DNA of 64,000 nucleotides from a virus. Each line of letters opens with the position of its first letter. Positions within the stretch are counted from its first letter, which is position 1. Of this stretch, positions 17,047 through 27,390 are shown piece by piece. Location: positions 124,001 through 188,000 of IMG/VR virus record IMGVR_UViG_3300044821_000131, one strand, 5' to 3'. Under the pieces are notes generated by a model. That model was not told the origin of the DNA. It did not search any database and saw only the letters and a list, made by a program, of their open reading frames with translations. The position numbers and the translations under genes are program-made.

Positions 17047-19005
17047 ATGCCGGTCGCCGTCAAACTCACTCCAGGTCTATACGAAGGTATAGTCAAAGCC
17101 TACTACCCGCCCAACAACACGATCAAAGTAAAGCTGAAGGCCGACGGTGCCGTTATACCATGCATTTGGGCCGTCGGTGTAGTGTCAGCCATGGTAGGTT
17201 TCAAGACGTCTTACTACCCGCCGATGAAGACCGAGGTGGTTGTTTTCTGGCCTGGCACCAGTCAATTCGGTTGGGTCATCGGATCCAAACCTTCGAACTC
17301 CGTTGACGCTAAACGCCAACGCCGCACCATGACCGGAGATGACGCATACAATTACGCGGCGCAGCAAACTTTTCACGTGCAGAATTCGAACAAGAACGAG
17401 GTATTCGTAGGACACAAACCTCCGGTGGATTTGGCCGAAGGTGAGATCAACATGGAGAATTGGATGGGCGTCGGTCTATCTCTGCTTCGAAATCTTTCCT
17501 CCTTACAAGCCGGAGACTTGGCTCGGATCGAATGTCATCTGCTCGACGACATGGTGCGCATCATCAGTGACACTTTTCGGCATTACACGGCCTTCGGAGA
17601 TTTCAAGGTGTCGAACGATGGCGGCAAGCTCAATGTGATCTGGAATGGCACCAAGAGTGATTTCGAGGCCCTGGGCAACCAGCACGCCACGGATCTGAAA
17701 GCCAAGATGTCCTCCCCGACCAGCATCACCGAGGATTTGAATAGCATCAATCAGATGGATGATGGGCGCTGGAGATTCAGTCAGTTTCTCGGATGGTTGG
17801 GTAACTTCATAAACGTGTTCGTCACCGATCCAGTGAACAGTCTGGGACAGATCGCCGAAGGTCAATTTCGAAGCGGCAAGGCCCGTATCCACATAAATGA
17901 CGACGGTGCTGTGCTGGTACAGTCAGTGACGGATATAGTGTTGGAGAAGGTCGTGCGGATACCGGTTCCGAATCAGTTGCGAAAAGAAGATGATCCGAAA
18001 GGAGATCTGTCAGACGCCGAGTTTCCAAATTCCGAGTATCTGAAAAATTGGACGCCGAGCAACACTAGCAATGTGTTCGAGATGGCCTATCAACTGCGCG
18101 AATACGCACGTTGGTTGAACAACACACACTCATTGTCCCGGTTTTATCAGATGACCCGGGATTGGGAGGTACCATCCGAAGCGCAGACTCCGACTCCCGA
18201 TATCAATAGTGACGAGACTGACAAATTGGCGGTGAATGCAAGGGTATCTTCTGGCTGGCGCATCGCTTATGCCACTATCCGGATATACCGGGACGGTTCG
18301 ATTCAAACGGTGGATGCTTATGGTAACGCCATAACCACCACGGCAACGGGCATTCAGATTTCCACTCCGAAGAGCTTGTTGTTGCAGGCCGGCGCCTCCG
18401 TGAATATCGTGGCGGGCACGGATGTCAACATCTTGGCGCATAATAACGTGGGCATCACTGCAGTAACTTCAGCCATTCGATTGAAGGCACAATCGGCTTT
18501 CATGCTGTGTTGTACCGCTGGAAATTTCGTGTACGAAGCAGCGCTAGATGCTTGGCACAACTTCATTGGCGGCCTGTCGGTAAACAACAACGTACAAATC
18601 TCGCCTGTGGGCATCGTGAATGTCACCACGGGTCTAAATGTGCCGCTCATAAATACTGACATAATAAACACACAGAACTCAGTTATCGTAACGGGGTCTC
18701 CTGCGACCATCGTGACGATTCCAATTCCGGATATATTTCTCTTCCAGACGGCCTATGATTCCGGAAACTTGTATCAGACCTTCACTCAACAGATGCTGGC
18801 TGACGGAGACATTCGATCCAGCGGGCAAGTCTGGCATTTCTCCGACAATGCTGTCGCCGGCAAAGGTTCACCATGGCCTGGTGCTGGTGCACAGGAGTTG
18901 ACGACGAAAGCCGGCGATAAACTAAACAAGCCGTCGAGCAACAAGAAGTTCACATCGACTCCCGCGACGATGACCCAACAAGATCCACAGATGATAACGG
19001 ATTAA
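17047..19005 (+). CDS. baseplate central spike / gp5-like protein
   Basis: 652 residues. Residues 1-85 look like the OB-fold domain of gp5/gpV spikes (LYEGIVKAYYPPNNTIKVKL, and TEVVVFWPGTSQFGWVIG). A long helical middle follows (about 120-270). Toward the C-terminus a run of short strands typical of a triple beta-helix appears (GIQISTPKSLLLQAGASVNI, VNILAHNNVGITA). No lysozyme domain is evident, unlike T4 gp5. It would form the needle that pierces the outer membrane at the tail tip. A 52-base gap precedes it, without a clear promoter. Confidence 0.65.
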   Translation: MPVAVKLTPGLYEGIVKAYYPPNNTIKVKLKADGAVIPCIWAVGVVSAMVGFKTSYYPPMKTEVVVFWPGTSQFGWVIGSKPSNSVDAKRQRRTMTGDDAYNYAAQQTFHVQNSNKNEVFVGHKPPVDLAEGEINMENWMGVGLSLLRNLSSLQAGDLARIECHLLDDMVRIISDTFRHYTAFGDFKVSNDGGKLNVIWNGTKSDFEALGNQHATDLKAKMSSPTSITEDLNSINQMDDGRWRFSQFLGWLGNFINVFVTDPVNSLGQIAEGQFRSGKARIHINDDGAVLVQSVTDIVLEKVVRIPVPNQLRKEDDPKGDLSDAEFPNSEYLKNWTPSNTSNVFEMAYQLREYARWLNNTHSLSRFYQMTRDWEVPSEAQTPTPDINSDETDKLAVNARVSSGWRIAYATIRIYRDGSIQTVDAYGNAITTTATGIQISTPKSLLLQAGASVNIVAGTDVNILAHNNVGITAVTSAIRLKAQSAFMLCCTAGNFVYEAALDAWHNFIGGLSVNNNVQISPVGIVNVTTGLNVPLINTDIINTQNSVIVTGSPATIVTIPIPDIFLFQTAYDSGNLYQTFTQQMLADGDIRSSGQVWHFSDNAVAGKGSPWPGAGAQELTTKAGDKLNKPSSNKKFTSTPATMTQQDPQMITD

Positions 19006-19008
19006 TTT

Positions 19009-19731
19009 ATGCTAAACAAACCTACACCACCGACAAATGTACACACAGCGCCCGGAAGTGCCGGGACTGAAACCCCGACGGTCACGGCGAAGTTCAATCA
19101 AGACGATCCCATACTTCGTCAAAAGGTGGAAGCTTTCGTGCAGGATGCCGGAGGTCGCCCCGCCGATAAAACTCCGGTAGAAGTGAAACCCAATGATGAC
19201 TTCAATCTACCAAATCCGAATGACACGATGCTCACCGAAGCCTTGATCAACACTGAGCAGCAGGATGTCACCGACACCGAGAAGGCTGTCTTCGTAAAGG
19301 CTCTCCTGAACGATGAACCGGTGCGATTCTCGGTCAGCCTGTATGACGGGAAGTTCGTGGTAGATCTTCGGTCACGTTCATTGCACGAACAGCGGCGTAT
19401 ATTCGATGTGCTGGAGAAGGATCATAAGGACAAGCTGGTCGATGTCAACGACATGGCCTACTTCGTTACCCGTCTGCAACAGTACTGTATGGCGATCATG
19501 GTGGAACGTGTGAACGGCAAATCGTTCTCGGAGATTTCGATCCCCAGCAGCATGACCCTCGACGACACCCAAGCTCTACTTCACAAGGCCGTTGCTGCGC
19601 ACGTCGAGGGTGTGCAGGGTATACGGTGGACGTCGTTAAACAATGCGCTGCGAATCTTCGAGGCAAAGTGTGCCAAGATGAACACGGAGGCAGCGAATCA
19701 GGATTTTTGGAAGCCCCGCGGGTCAGGTTAA
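19009..19731 (+). CDS. putative tail assembly chaperone, upstream frame
   Basis: 240 residues: a disordered Pro/Thr-rich N-terminus (1-75), then a globular domain with FVVDLRSRSLHEQRRIFDVL, a phrase common in tail-assembly chaperones that precede tape-measure genes. It ends in TAA overlapping an ATG in the -1 frame. A run of five T (19704-19708), nine codons before the stop, would let ribosomes shift into the -1 frame and make a fused longer product, as in the lambda G/GT pair. Which form is made is undetermined. A role in loading the tape measure is inferred from order and frame arrangement. Confidence 0.5.
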   Translation: MLNKPTPPTNVHTAPGSAGTETPTVTAKFNQDDPILRQKVEAFVQDAGGRPADKTPVEVKPNDDFNLPNPNDTMLTEALINTEQQDVTDTEKAVFVKALLNDEPVRFSVSLYDGKFVVDLRSRSLHEQRRIFDVLEKDHKDKLVDVNDMAYFVTRLQQYCMAIMVERVNGKSFSEISIPSSMTLDDTQALLHKAVAAHVEGVQGIRWTSLNNALRIFEAKCAKMNTEAANQDFWKPRGSG

Positions 19732-20111
19732 TGATTTTGGCGCATCTGCGTGGGCTCTTAAAGCCAGGATACAGTCAGGGTGTGGCCTCCGTAATTCGTG
19801 AAGAGCTGGTCCTACAGGCGCTCTCACAAGAGACGGAAGCGCATAATCTGCTCAGTCAGGCTCAGATGACTTCCAGTATGCTGGCGGCCTACGATCCATC
19901 ACAGCGTCCGAAGATGTTGCGACAGGCTATTGATAATCTACGAATGGGCAGTTCCTTGCTTAGGATGGAGTCCTATGATAAGATCGTCCGGCAAGTTAAA
20001 GCACACAGCGTCGAGGCCAATATAGCCGCGTTTAAGTTGTTGGAACATACGAATGTGTTCGAACTGTTGAAAAAAACTTTAGATAAGGAAACACAGAATG
20101 CCGGCGTTTAA
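19731..20111 (+). CDS. putative tail assembly chaperone, downstream frame
   Basis: 126 residues if started at the ATG that overlaps the previous TAA (TAATG); the same frame is open further upstream to before 19626, so it could also be read as a C-terminal extension of the preceding protein by -1 frameshifting. All-helical in character (ASVIREELVLQALSQETEAH, MLRQAIDNLRMGSSLLRM). It overlaps the next gene by 14 bases. The pair lies directly before the tape-measure candidate, the usual chaperone position. Confidence 0.5.
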   Translation: MILAHLRGLLKPGYSQGVASVIREELVLQALSQETEAHNLLSQAQMTSSMLAAYDPSQRPKMLRQAIDNLRMGSSLLRMESYDKIVRQVKAHSVEANIAAFKLLEHTNVFELLKKTLDKETQNAGV

Positions 20112-22905
20112 TACACCGAACCCATACGGAAGTTATTTCAACTTTAACTCCGCCTATGGTGGTGACCCCACGCCCTCACTATGGCGCAATCCCAATTATC
20201 CCAACATGGGTGCCCCCGTATCGCAAGGTGTAGCCTCGGCCATGGGAAGCCCTTCCGGCGGTATAAACCCGACCGAGACAGAGTTCCTCAATACCCGGCG
20301 CCGGGACATTGCCTTCCAATCCTTCATTGACCGCGCCATCAAGGAAGACCCCCGTACCCGTACAATGGGCAATATGCTGCTGGACAGCATTTACGGTAAT
20401 GACACCAGAGCGAAGACCTTGGCCATGGCGCGCGTAGGTGGCGCTGATGCCTATCAAGGCATCATTGGCACCGTGATGAACACGCCGGGTCTGAGCGGTT
20501 ATTTCGGCGGGTCGGCCCGATCGTTGGCTGTTGGTTCGCTTGCAATTGGCACCAGCGGTCTGACCATGAATGGTTACGGTGTGTTTGGTGACAAGTCCAT
20601 GAACCTGCGTTTTGCTGATGAGATGATGCGTCAAGTGAACAGTCGGTTTTACGCGCCCAATGGCAATCCGATACTCTCGATGACGAATGGTCTCAACCGT
20701 GATCAGATGGGTGGTGTAATGGTGCAGGCGGCGTCGCAAGGAGCCTTCACCGGTCTGGACATGGGTATGTTTCAAAAGTTGGATGCCGCCGGACGCACGT
20801 CTAAATTTATTGCCAATGGCAGCACCGTTCAGAAGATCACTGAATTCATGAAGGACACGACCAAGGCTCTTGGTAGCCTGATCGACGTCTATGGCAACAT
20901 CAGTTCGGGCGAGCTCTTACAAAAGGCTCAACAGATCACTGGTCTGGACCTGAGTCGATTGGGAAATGCTAAGCTGATGTCGGAACGCCTGCAACGTTTG
21001 CGTGATATATCTGGATCCACTGGGATCGACGTGCAGTCGGCTTTCGATTTTTCGGCGCGGGCTGTGGATTACGGAACGGCTATCGGACTGCGACCGGAAA
21101 TGGCTGGCTCCATCGGCGGATACGCCACTCGTCAGGGTTGGATGAATTATCGGGCGCGGCAGCTTAATACCAGTGGGTTCTATACGAACACGGTCAGCCC
21201 GATGGAGATGATTCAATCCAGTGTGCGGGATCAGACGGCTATGAGCCAAGATCCTCTCGGAGCCAGGTTCTACGCTTTGCAGATGGCCATAACGAACAGC
21301 GGCATGGACGCGACCAGTGCTGCTAATCTGCGTAATCGTGCTTCAGGCTTCAGTGCGAATGCGGCCGGAGTAAGTGCTTTCGATCAGATGTTCCAATCAA
21401 ACTTCGGTATGTCAGCGCCTGGTCTAATTCGCGCTATGGGTGGAACTGCTGGTTTGCAACAACAATTGAGCCCAAGAGACCAAGAACTGGCAGCTGAAGC
21501 TGGGAATCGTAACCTAATGGCCCGACAAGGTCGGCTGATTGGTTACAATTTGTCTCGTGGGGGCATTATGCCGATGGGCAGCACTCGTGCTCAGATTGCT
21601 GCGATGCATGGATTGGTGACCACCTTTGACGACCAAACGATCTCGAAATTACTCGACAGTGGTAGTTCTGCTGGCGACATCGCTGGCATCGTAGGTAAGA
21701 TACTGGGACCGAATGCCTCTGGGGCTCTGAGCGACATCAACACAATTCGCGGTATGGGTGCTGGTGGGGTATTGGCCTATCACAACACGCGTTCGGCCAT
21801 TCAGGCGAACGAGCTTACGAAAGGATTTCGATCTCAGGAAAGCTGGATCAAGAATGCCTACATGAACATGACGCAGATATCCACGGAGGCACGGGGGCAA
21901 TTGCTTGGGGGTGGGTTCATGGCTGGCATGATGGACAAATATTCCGGCAATGATCCGATGGGTCAATTGATGTGGCTGCAGAAGAATCGTCCTGATGTTG
22001 TGGCCGGGCTTGGCCGAGGTCAGTCGATCAGCATGGATTTTGCCAGTTTCATGAACGCAGACGGTTCGCTTAACATGGGAGCCTGGCAAAACGCCGCTAA
22101 GCAGTGGAGATCAGGTTTAGAACGCACACCGGAAGGCGCGGCGATTTCTCGTCGGTTCAAGCTTAACGGAATTGGCGGGCCAAACAATGCCAGTATACTG
22201 ACCGATTTTTACAACACCGTCCGGGATCCCGGTAAACTGCAAGACTTGATGTCCGGATTTAACATGTACGGGCTTGATAGTGGAAAAGGTGTAGCCTTCG
22301 CACGCTCTTCGGATTTGGCCCAGAAGGGTTTATATGGAGATACTGCCTCTGACATGTTGGCAGTGGCCAACGACCTGAGTCGCGCGGGTGGTTCCGAAAC
22401 AGAGGTGGCTAATTTCAGAATGTACGCTGCGGCATTACAATCCGGAGGATTGATGTTCAGAGTTGGTAAGAACGGGGTTATGTCACGATCAGCTTTCGGT
22501 CGCGCGAGCGCTGACGCTATGGCCACCATGAGCAAGCAGTTCGAGACTTCCGTGATGAGTCATGTGTTGTCGGGCGGAAGCATTAGCAATACAACGCTGG
22601 TACAAATAGCCAAGCACGGTTACGCTGGTCACATGTTATCTGAGTGGCAGGATAAAGAAGACATGTTGAAATCGTTGATTAATATTGATCCCAAGAAGCA
22701 TTGGTGGAATTCTGATCCGAGACAGGATCAGATCAACAGTCTGGAGAAGGCGAAGAATTTGCTGAAGGCTGCTGGCGTGCAATCAGATTCCAAATTGGAC
22801 AATGCAACTGGTGGTGGCAGAATTACCGGTAATTTAACAATTGAAGGAAGAAACGACTTGGTGATGAAACTAAACGCGATCTTGGACGCGCCAACAACTC
22901 AATAA
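20098..22905 (+). CDS. large tail protein, tape-measure candidate
   Basis: 935 residues, AAGGAA six bases before the ATG. Rich in Gly, Ser, Met and Asn with alternating helical blocks; contains AKTLAMARVGGADAYQGIIG and many Gly-hydrophobic turns, but no strong coiled coil. It follows the chaperone pair and precedes hub genes, the tape-measure position, and is the only very long gene of the central tail cluster that lacks another assignment. At roughly 0.15 nm per residue it would set a tail of about 140 nm (family rule of thumb). Alternative: a baseplate or internal tail protein, with the tape measure outside this window. Confidence 0.45.
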   Translation: MPAFNTPNPYGSYFNFNSAYGGDPTPSLWRNPNYPNMGAPVSQGVASAMGSPSGGINPTETEFLNTRRRDIAFQSFIDRAIKEDPRTRTMGNMLLDSIYGNDTRAKTLAMARVGGADAYQGIIGTVMNTPGLSGYFGGSARSLAVGSLAIGTSGLTMNGYGVFGDKSMNLRFADEMMRQVNSRFYAPNGNPILSMTNGLNRDQMGGVMVQAASQGAFTGLDMGMFQKLDAAGRTSKFIANGSTVQKITEFMKDTTKALGSLIDVYGNISSGELLQKAQQITGLDLSRLGNAKLMSERLQRLRDISGSTGIDVQSAFDFSARAVDYGTAIGLRPEMAGSIGGYATRQGWMNYRARQLNTSGFYTNTVSPMEMIQSSVRDQTAMSQDPLGARFYALQMAITNSGMDATSAANLRNRASGFSANAAGVSAFDQMFQSNFGMSAPGLIRAMGGTAGLQQQLSPRDQELAAEAGNRNLMARQGRLIGYNLSRGGIMPMGSTRAQIAAMHGLVTTFDDQTISKLLDSGSSAGDIAGIVGKILGPNASGALSDINTIRGMGAGGVLAYHNTRSAIQANELTKGFRSQESWIKNAYMNMTQISTEARGQLLGGGFMAGMMDKYSGNDPMGQLMWLQKNRPDVVAGLGRGQSISMDFASFMNADGSLNMGAWQNAAKQWRSGLERTPEGAAISRRFKLNGIGGPNNASILTDFYNTVRDPGKLQDLMSGFNMYGLDSGKGVAFARSSDLAQKGLYGDTASDMLAVANDLSRAGGSETEVANFRMYAAALQSGGLMFRVGKNGVMSRSAFGRASADAMATMSKQFETSVMSHVLSGGSISNTTLVQIAKHGYAGHMLSEWQDKEDMLKSLINIDPKKHWWNSDPRQDQINSLEKAKNLLKAAGVQSDSKLDNATGGGRITGNLTIEGRNDLVMKLNAILDAPTTQ

Positions 22906-22908
22906 TGT

Positions 22909-24573
22909 ATGTCAAGTGCTTACAGCATGCCGGCGCTCTCAGATCTGACTGGAATGTCCACTCAGGACAAAGTTGTCTTGGCCAAGCAGATAAAGGCGGC
23001 GAACGATGCTGCGCCCCCGTTCAGTTCGCAAGCCGATAAGACTGAAAAAGATTTGGATACGGTCTTGGATTCCGATCCGAATGTGGCGAAGCAAGTTTAC
23101 GCCGACACGGCATCTACTCCTTCAGCATCTTCGAATGCCGTACAAATGGCAGCCACCAGCCCGACCCCGGCCAATCTGGATTCAAATCCCAATGCTAGGG
23201 CTTCTGATGATTTCACTGCAGCATCGGACCCTAACGTCGTGCCCCTGGATTATATCACTGGAGACGCCGCGAAACAGGATCAATTAAATGCTATAGTGCA
23301 AGCCAATGCTCCGGTAACCGGACAGATTGATGCCACGATACCCGGAAATTTGAGTCCGCCTCCCGCATCGTCCTCGGCGTTGTTGGGTGTGACTGCACCT
23401 AATGCCAACGATGCTGCCGCAGCTGCCGCGGGTTGGGAGATTCAGCCAGCGCCGAAAGCGCCTCCACCATCGCCTACGACCGGAGTGGCTATCCTTTGTG
23501 CCCGGGGAACCACCATGGTCACGGAGCTGAATTCGAATTCGAATACCCACAACACTGGATATTACGCAATTGAGGAGTGGTCCAGGTATCCGGACACATT
23601 GCGCCAACAGAATACCAACTCGAAGCAGGTACAGAACGCCAATCTATCGAAGAGCATATCGACGCAGGTGAAATTGGCGCCGATACTGATCACGGGTTGT
23701 ACCTTTTCGCACCGTGATGTGATCAGTCAGACGTTGTGTATGAACAACGTAAAGGTACTCTATTCGTTCGGCCAGAATTACGGCGACGTAACCATAGCCG
23801 GTGAAATACTTCTCGGCAACTTCGGTGATTTACTATTGGCTAACAACACGGTCAAAACTTTTGTAGATTTCTTTTGGAAATACCGTGTATCGAACTATTT
23901 GGCACCGGTTACAGTGTCCGCGGTGAACGAGAAATTTCTTACATATCTGGTTGGCATGGATTTCGGTGACATCATTCCCGACGTTCATATCCTGCCGTTT
24001 CTACTACATGGGATTCTTTTGGACGTGTCGAGAAACAAAAAGGCGGTTATTAATCCTCCCAGTGTGGTGCTGTCGACTGCGGATATATTTAACAGTTCGA
24101 TCGCTGCGGCACTGTCCAAGACCACGAGTGTGAACACATCGTTGACGGGTGTGGGAACTACGACGTCGGCAAGCACATCGGCTGCGAACACAACCAATGC
24201 CGCGAATGCTGCTGCAGCACAAATACAGATATTCAATAAGGACAATATACCAAGTACGTTGCCAACTAAGGAAGCCGCGGCGCTACCGTCAGCAGAAGCC
24301 GCGGCTCCGGATACCGGTGCTTGTACGGACCCTGTGGCAATTTGTGCTAAGAATGCTGGCAGTCTTACGCCGACACAGAAATCTTTTCATGATGCCTACG
24401 TTGCCGACCTTAATAAAGGTCTGAAAGATCCTCTGTCTCAAGATCGAGACTTGGCGGACTTGGGCGACGCGGTAACCGACGAGGAATCAACTCGATATAA
24501 AGCTGTGCAAAACGAACGCGCGGTGCAGGCATCCACTATCAACACACAGGCGTCCTTACAGGCACTACAGTGA
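22909..24573 (+). CDS. putative baseplate hub-associated protein
   Basis: 554 residues. The first 200 and last 150 residues are Ala/Ser/Thr/Asp-rich and look disordered. The core (about 200-400) is a compact beta-containing domain (APILITGCTFSHRDVISQTL, GDVTIAGEILLGNFGDLLLA, and a hydrophobic PDVHILPFLLHGILLDVSRN). Starts three bases after the previous stop and lies two bases before the next gene. The family is not recognised; a place between the tape-measure candidate and the hub gene suggests a hub or tail-tip role. Confidence 0.5.
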   Translation: MSSAYSMPALSDLTGMSTQDKVVLAKQIKAANDAAPPFSSQADKTEKDLDTVLDSDPNVAKQVYADTASTPSASSNAVQMAATSPTPANLDSNPNARASDDFTAASDPNVVPLDYITGDAAKQDQLNAIVQANAPVTGQIDATIPGNLSPPPASSSALLGVTAPNANDAAAAAAGWEIQPAPKAPPPSPTTGVAILCARGTTMVTELNSNSNTHNTGYYAIEEWSRYPDTLRQQNTNSKQVQNANLSKSISTQVKLAPILITGCTFSHRDVISQTLCMNNVKVLYSFGQNYGDVTIAGEILLGNFGDLLLANNTVKTFVDFFWKYRVSNYLAPVTVSAVNEKFLTYLVGMDFGDIIPDVHILPFLLHGILLDVSRNKKAVINPPSVVLSTADIFNSSIAAALSKTTSVNTSLTGVGTTTSASTSAANTTNAANAAAAQIQIFNKDNIPSTLPTKEAAALPSAEAAAPDTGACTDPVAICAKNAGSLTPTQKSFHDAYVADLNKGLKDPLSQDRDLADLGDAVTDEESTRYKAVQNERAVQASTINTQASLQALQ

Positions 24574-24574
24574 T

Positions 24575-25366
24575 ATGATCAACAAATTTTTACATGCGTT
24601 GACGAACCGACAGATAATATCTGGCGATCCAATGTTCGCTAGTGATCCTACCTTCGTGCCGGCGAAGTTGACGTCGAACGACTTGGCCATCAGGTCAGCA
24701 CTGTGTTTGGACTATACAACGTCTGATTACTATCTCCGGGCCTACGTAGCCTTAATGGACACTTATCCGGACATTTTGTCCGCATTGAATGACAAGGTTA
24801 TCAGCTATTCCGTGAAGGATTTCCTGCCACGCGGAGTTCGGATTCAAGGAGCTACACTGTTTAGCAATCCGGGCACCTCTGGATTCTTCTCCGATCTGCG
24901 TCCATTGTCCATGCCTGTAGGTTTATCCTACACGATCGATCTGCCTTCGGTCAGCAACACGATCAATAATTCCATGTGTACGATCAAGCAGGTGGAAACC
25001 GGGATTGTGCGCCAAGCTTCCTGTATTCTCTCGACCGATCCCAATGACACACTGTTGCGCATCGATTGGCCAGACGGCATTCCATTCCAAGGTCCAATGC
25101 GCCTCACTCAACCATGGGTCAGCGGCGCGCACATCTATATCCAGACTGAACCCAGTCGTTTCCCTTATTATGCCGCCGTACAGGGCGTGCGACAACAACC
25201 TTATCTGTCACAGCTGTTGTCGAACTATGGCGTGTTAGAGGCTTTCAAGAACACTCAGGATAGTCGAGACCAGTTGGCTATCGTGCTGTTGGTCGTGGCT
25301 TTGAGCAATCCGGCAGTGTACAAACCGATTAATCCCGGATCGTTTACTCCGATTTCGGCTGGTTGA
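24575..25366 (+). CDS. hypothetical baseplate-region protein
   Basis: 263 residues starting one base after the previous stop. Mixed alpha/beta content (NDLAIRSALCLDYTTSDYYL, then beta stretches). Ends overlapping the next frame by four bases if that gene uses its TTG start. No motif recognised. Probably a baseplate component from operon context. Confidence 0.5.
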   Translation: MINKFLHALTNRQIISGDPMFASDPTFVPAKLTSNDLAIRSALCLDYTTSDYYLRAYVALMDTYPDILSALNDKVISYSVKDFLPRGVRIQGATLFSNPGTSGFFSDLRPLSMPVGLSYTIDLPSVSNTINNSMCTIKQVETGIVRQASCILSTDPNDTLLRIDWPDGIPFQGPMRLTQPWVSGAHIYIQTEPSRFPYYAAVQGVRQQPYLSQLLSNYGVLEAFKNTQDSRDQLAIVLLVVALSNPAVYKPINPGSFTPISAG

Positions 25367-25371
25367 CCACC

Positions 25372-27381
25372 ATGAGCAATCCTGTAAACAAAGTCCGCGC
25401 GCCCTCGGTCACGGCAAAGATTGGCGACGTAGTTGTGCCAGTGTTGTCGATCAGCCTGTATCACACTATCAATTCCCTGCCGTACGTCGAATTTGCTGTA
25501 GCATTGGATAACTCTCCGAATGGTAGTGGAATTGCCAGCATCGGTGGTGTCCAGATCGATATCACAAAGATCCGACAGCTGGGCAAGTTGATACAGGAAA
25601 AGATATATAACAACTTTTCGTTGCAGCCTGATGTAGAGATCGTCATCACGGACGATACGTCGACCAATATAAATACGAATACGCTTACGTTCGTGGGCTT
25701 TCTTTGCAACCCTGAATTTCAGGCCGCTGCAGGTGGTCAATTTCAACTGGTCTTCACCGCGCTCCACAGCATGGTTCGCCTGCAAGCCTTCAACGCTCAG
25801 ATATACTACTGGTCGGCATACTACGCCACCAATCAAGATGCTTTTCAGAATGTGTTCGAGGCGTATTTCGGAACCAATTATGTCAAGGACGATAGTATTA
25901 CCAATCGAACTCTGGCAGGTCTGAATGGCTTGATGAAAGATTTCACCTCGATGCGGGAGGCAGTGAACAGCCCGACTGCCGGCGTAACCTTCCAAGCCGA
26001 GAATAATTCTCCGACGTTGTTCGAGCCGGTACAGTGGAATGTCCATGTGTTAAACCAACTGGTGCTGCCCGCCGTAAATCAGGTGTTGAGTGAAAGCTCC
26101 AAACTGACCGAGATCGAGGGTCTGACTTCAGCCAATACGGCGGCATTGTTCTCAGACGCTCCGTTACACCGTACCATATTTGACACATTAACTGGCAGCA
26201 TGAACATGCTCGATGCGTTGACGAATCTGTGTTCTCCGTTCATGTTCCAGATGAACGCCACGTGGAGTGATCATCTGTGGCTGGAGCATCTACAGACCAT
26301 GGAGGTACCACAGAGCATGATTATAGCGCCCACCGAGAGTATATCATTCAATCTGTCGTCGGCCTTCGAGATACCAATCCTACAGGTTATTGTCCGAGGC
26401 CCCGGCAGTAATTTTTACGACGGCATGCCGGTCAGTCAAGGTAGTGATGTGGCACCGGTCTCTCCCTCATTATTAGTTCCCGAAGTACAGGACTCCGTGG
26501 TGTTGTCCGATCAGAGTCTACGTATCCTCGGCCGGTATCCCTCCAGTGTGCCAACGGTGCCGGCAGGCGTAAATTCCGACGTAGCTGAAGCTGTGTCACA
26601 GGCGAGTAACCTGTTGCAGTTGACCATAACGAATTCGACCGGCAATTTTGGCACCCCTACAACGAATTCCATATTGTCCAACAAGCAGTTGGCCCCGATG
26701 CCTGGGCGTTACGTATATATCGATGCACCGTCTTGGATCGCTGCGGATTTCAATCTGCTGACTCCGGATGTGACCGACGCGCTTACTACGGCGACCGATA
26801 TGGCATTGGATTTGGTGGCCGGTCTGCCGTCTGATCAGGATCGTTACGCGGCCATGTCCACCGCGAAGGTGCCGTTCCTGAATTACATGGCTCGTTCCTA
26901 TTTTAATGATCTGTTCCTGAACCGATCCACCGCGCGTGTAACCGTGCCGTTGGTGTTAACCCCGCAAGTTGGACGGACATACTTCTTGAAGGCTACCGGT
27001 CAGGATGCGTCCCTGTATATCGGGTATTTGCAGTCAGTAAAACATACGATCGTGGTGGGAGATCAGGCAATTGCCTCGACCGAGCTAGTATTCACTCACG
27101 TCCAGTCCCGGGATGCTACGTTGACCCCGGTTGTGCTCGGTAACGCATCCTATGGTGTCACGGCGCAACAACTGCTGGATTCTATAAACAACTCGGAGTC
27201 ACGGCTGAATGCCATAGCCGCAAAGGGCACCACCTACAACGTGCTTTCGCCGGATGACTTGGCGCAGATACAATTACAAGCCAACCAGGTGGCCCAAGGT
27301 GTATTGAACACCATAAAGAAAGTTAAGCAATCACCGACGTTTACCAATGTTGCTTCCAAAATCCGTAAATTCCTGCCATAA
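25372..27381 (+). CDS. putative baseplate hub protein
   Basis: 669 residues from ATG; an in-frame TTG three codons earlier overlaps the previous stop and is an alternative. N-terminal beta domain with VTAKIGDVVVPVLSISLYHT and TNTLTFVGFLCNPEFQ resembles the first tube-like domain of hub proteins of the gp27/D class. A helical middle follows, then a beta-rich region with VTVPLVLTPQVGRTYFLKA, and a C-terminal helix. Hub proteins form the trimeric ring that joins spike and tube. Length and position (between the tape-measure candidate and the wedge genes) fit; the homology was not tested. Confidence 0.5.
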   Translation: MSNPVNKVRAPSVTAKIGDVVVPVLSISLYHTINSLPYVEFAVALDNSPNGSGIASIGGVQIDITKIRQLGKLIQEKIYNNFSLQPDVEIVITDDTSTNINTNTLTFVGFLCNPEFQAAAGGQFQLVFTALHSMVRLQAFNAQIYYWSAYYATNQDAFQNVFEAYFGTNYVKDDSITNRTLAGLNGLMKDFTSMREAVNSPTAGVTFQAENNSPTLFEPVQWNVHVLNQLVLPAVNQVLSESSKLTEIEGLTSANTAALFSDAPLHRTIFDTLTGSMNMLDALTNLCSPFMFQMNATWSDHLWLEHLQTMEVPQSMIIAPTESISFNLSSAFEIPILQVIVRGPGSNFYDGMPVSQGSDVAPVSPSLLVPEVQDSVVLSDQSLRILGRYPSSVPTVPAGVNSDVAEAVSQASNLLQLTITNSTGNFGTPTTNSILSNKQLAPMPGRYVYIDAPSWIAADFNLLTPDVTDALTTATDMALDLVAGLPSDQDRYAAMSTAKVPFLNYMARSYFNDLFLNRSTARVTVPLVLTPQVGRTYFLKATGQDASLYIGYLQSVKHTIVVGDQAIASTELVFTHVQSRDATLTPVVLGNASYGVTAQQLLDSINNSESRLNAIAAKGTTYNVLSPDDLAQIQLQANQVAQGVLNTIKKVKQSPTFTNVASKIRKFLP

Positions 27382-27390
27382 TTCAAGCCG

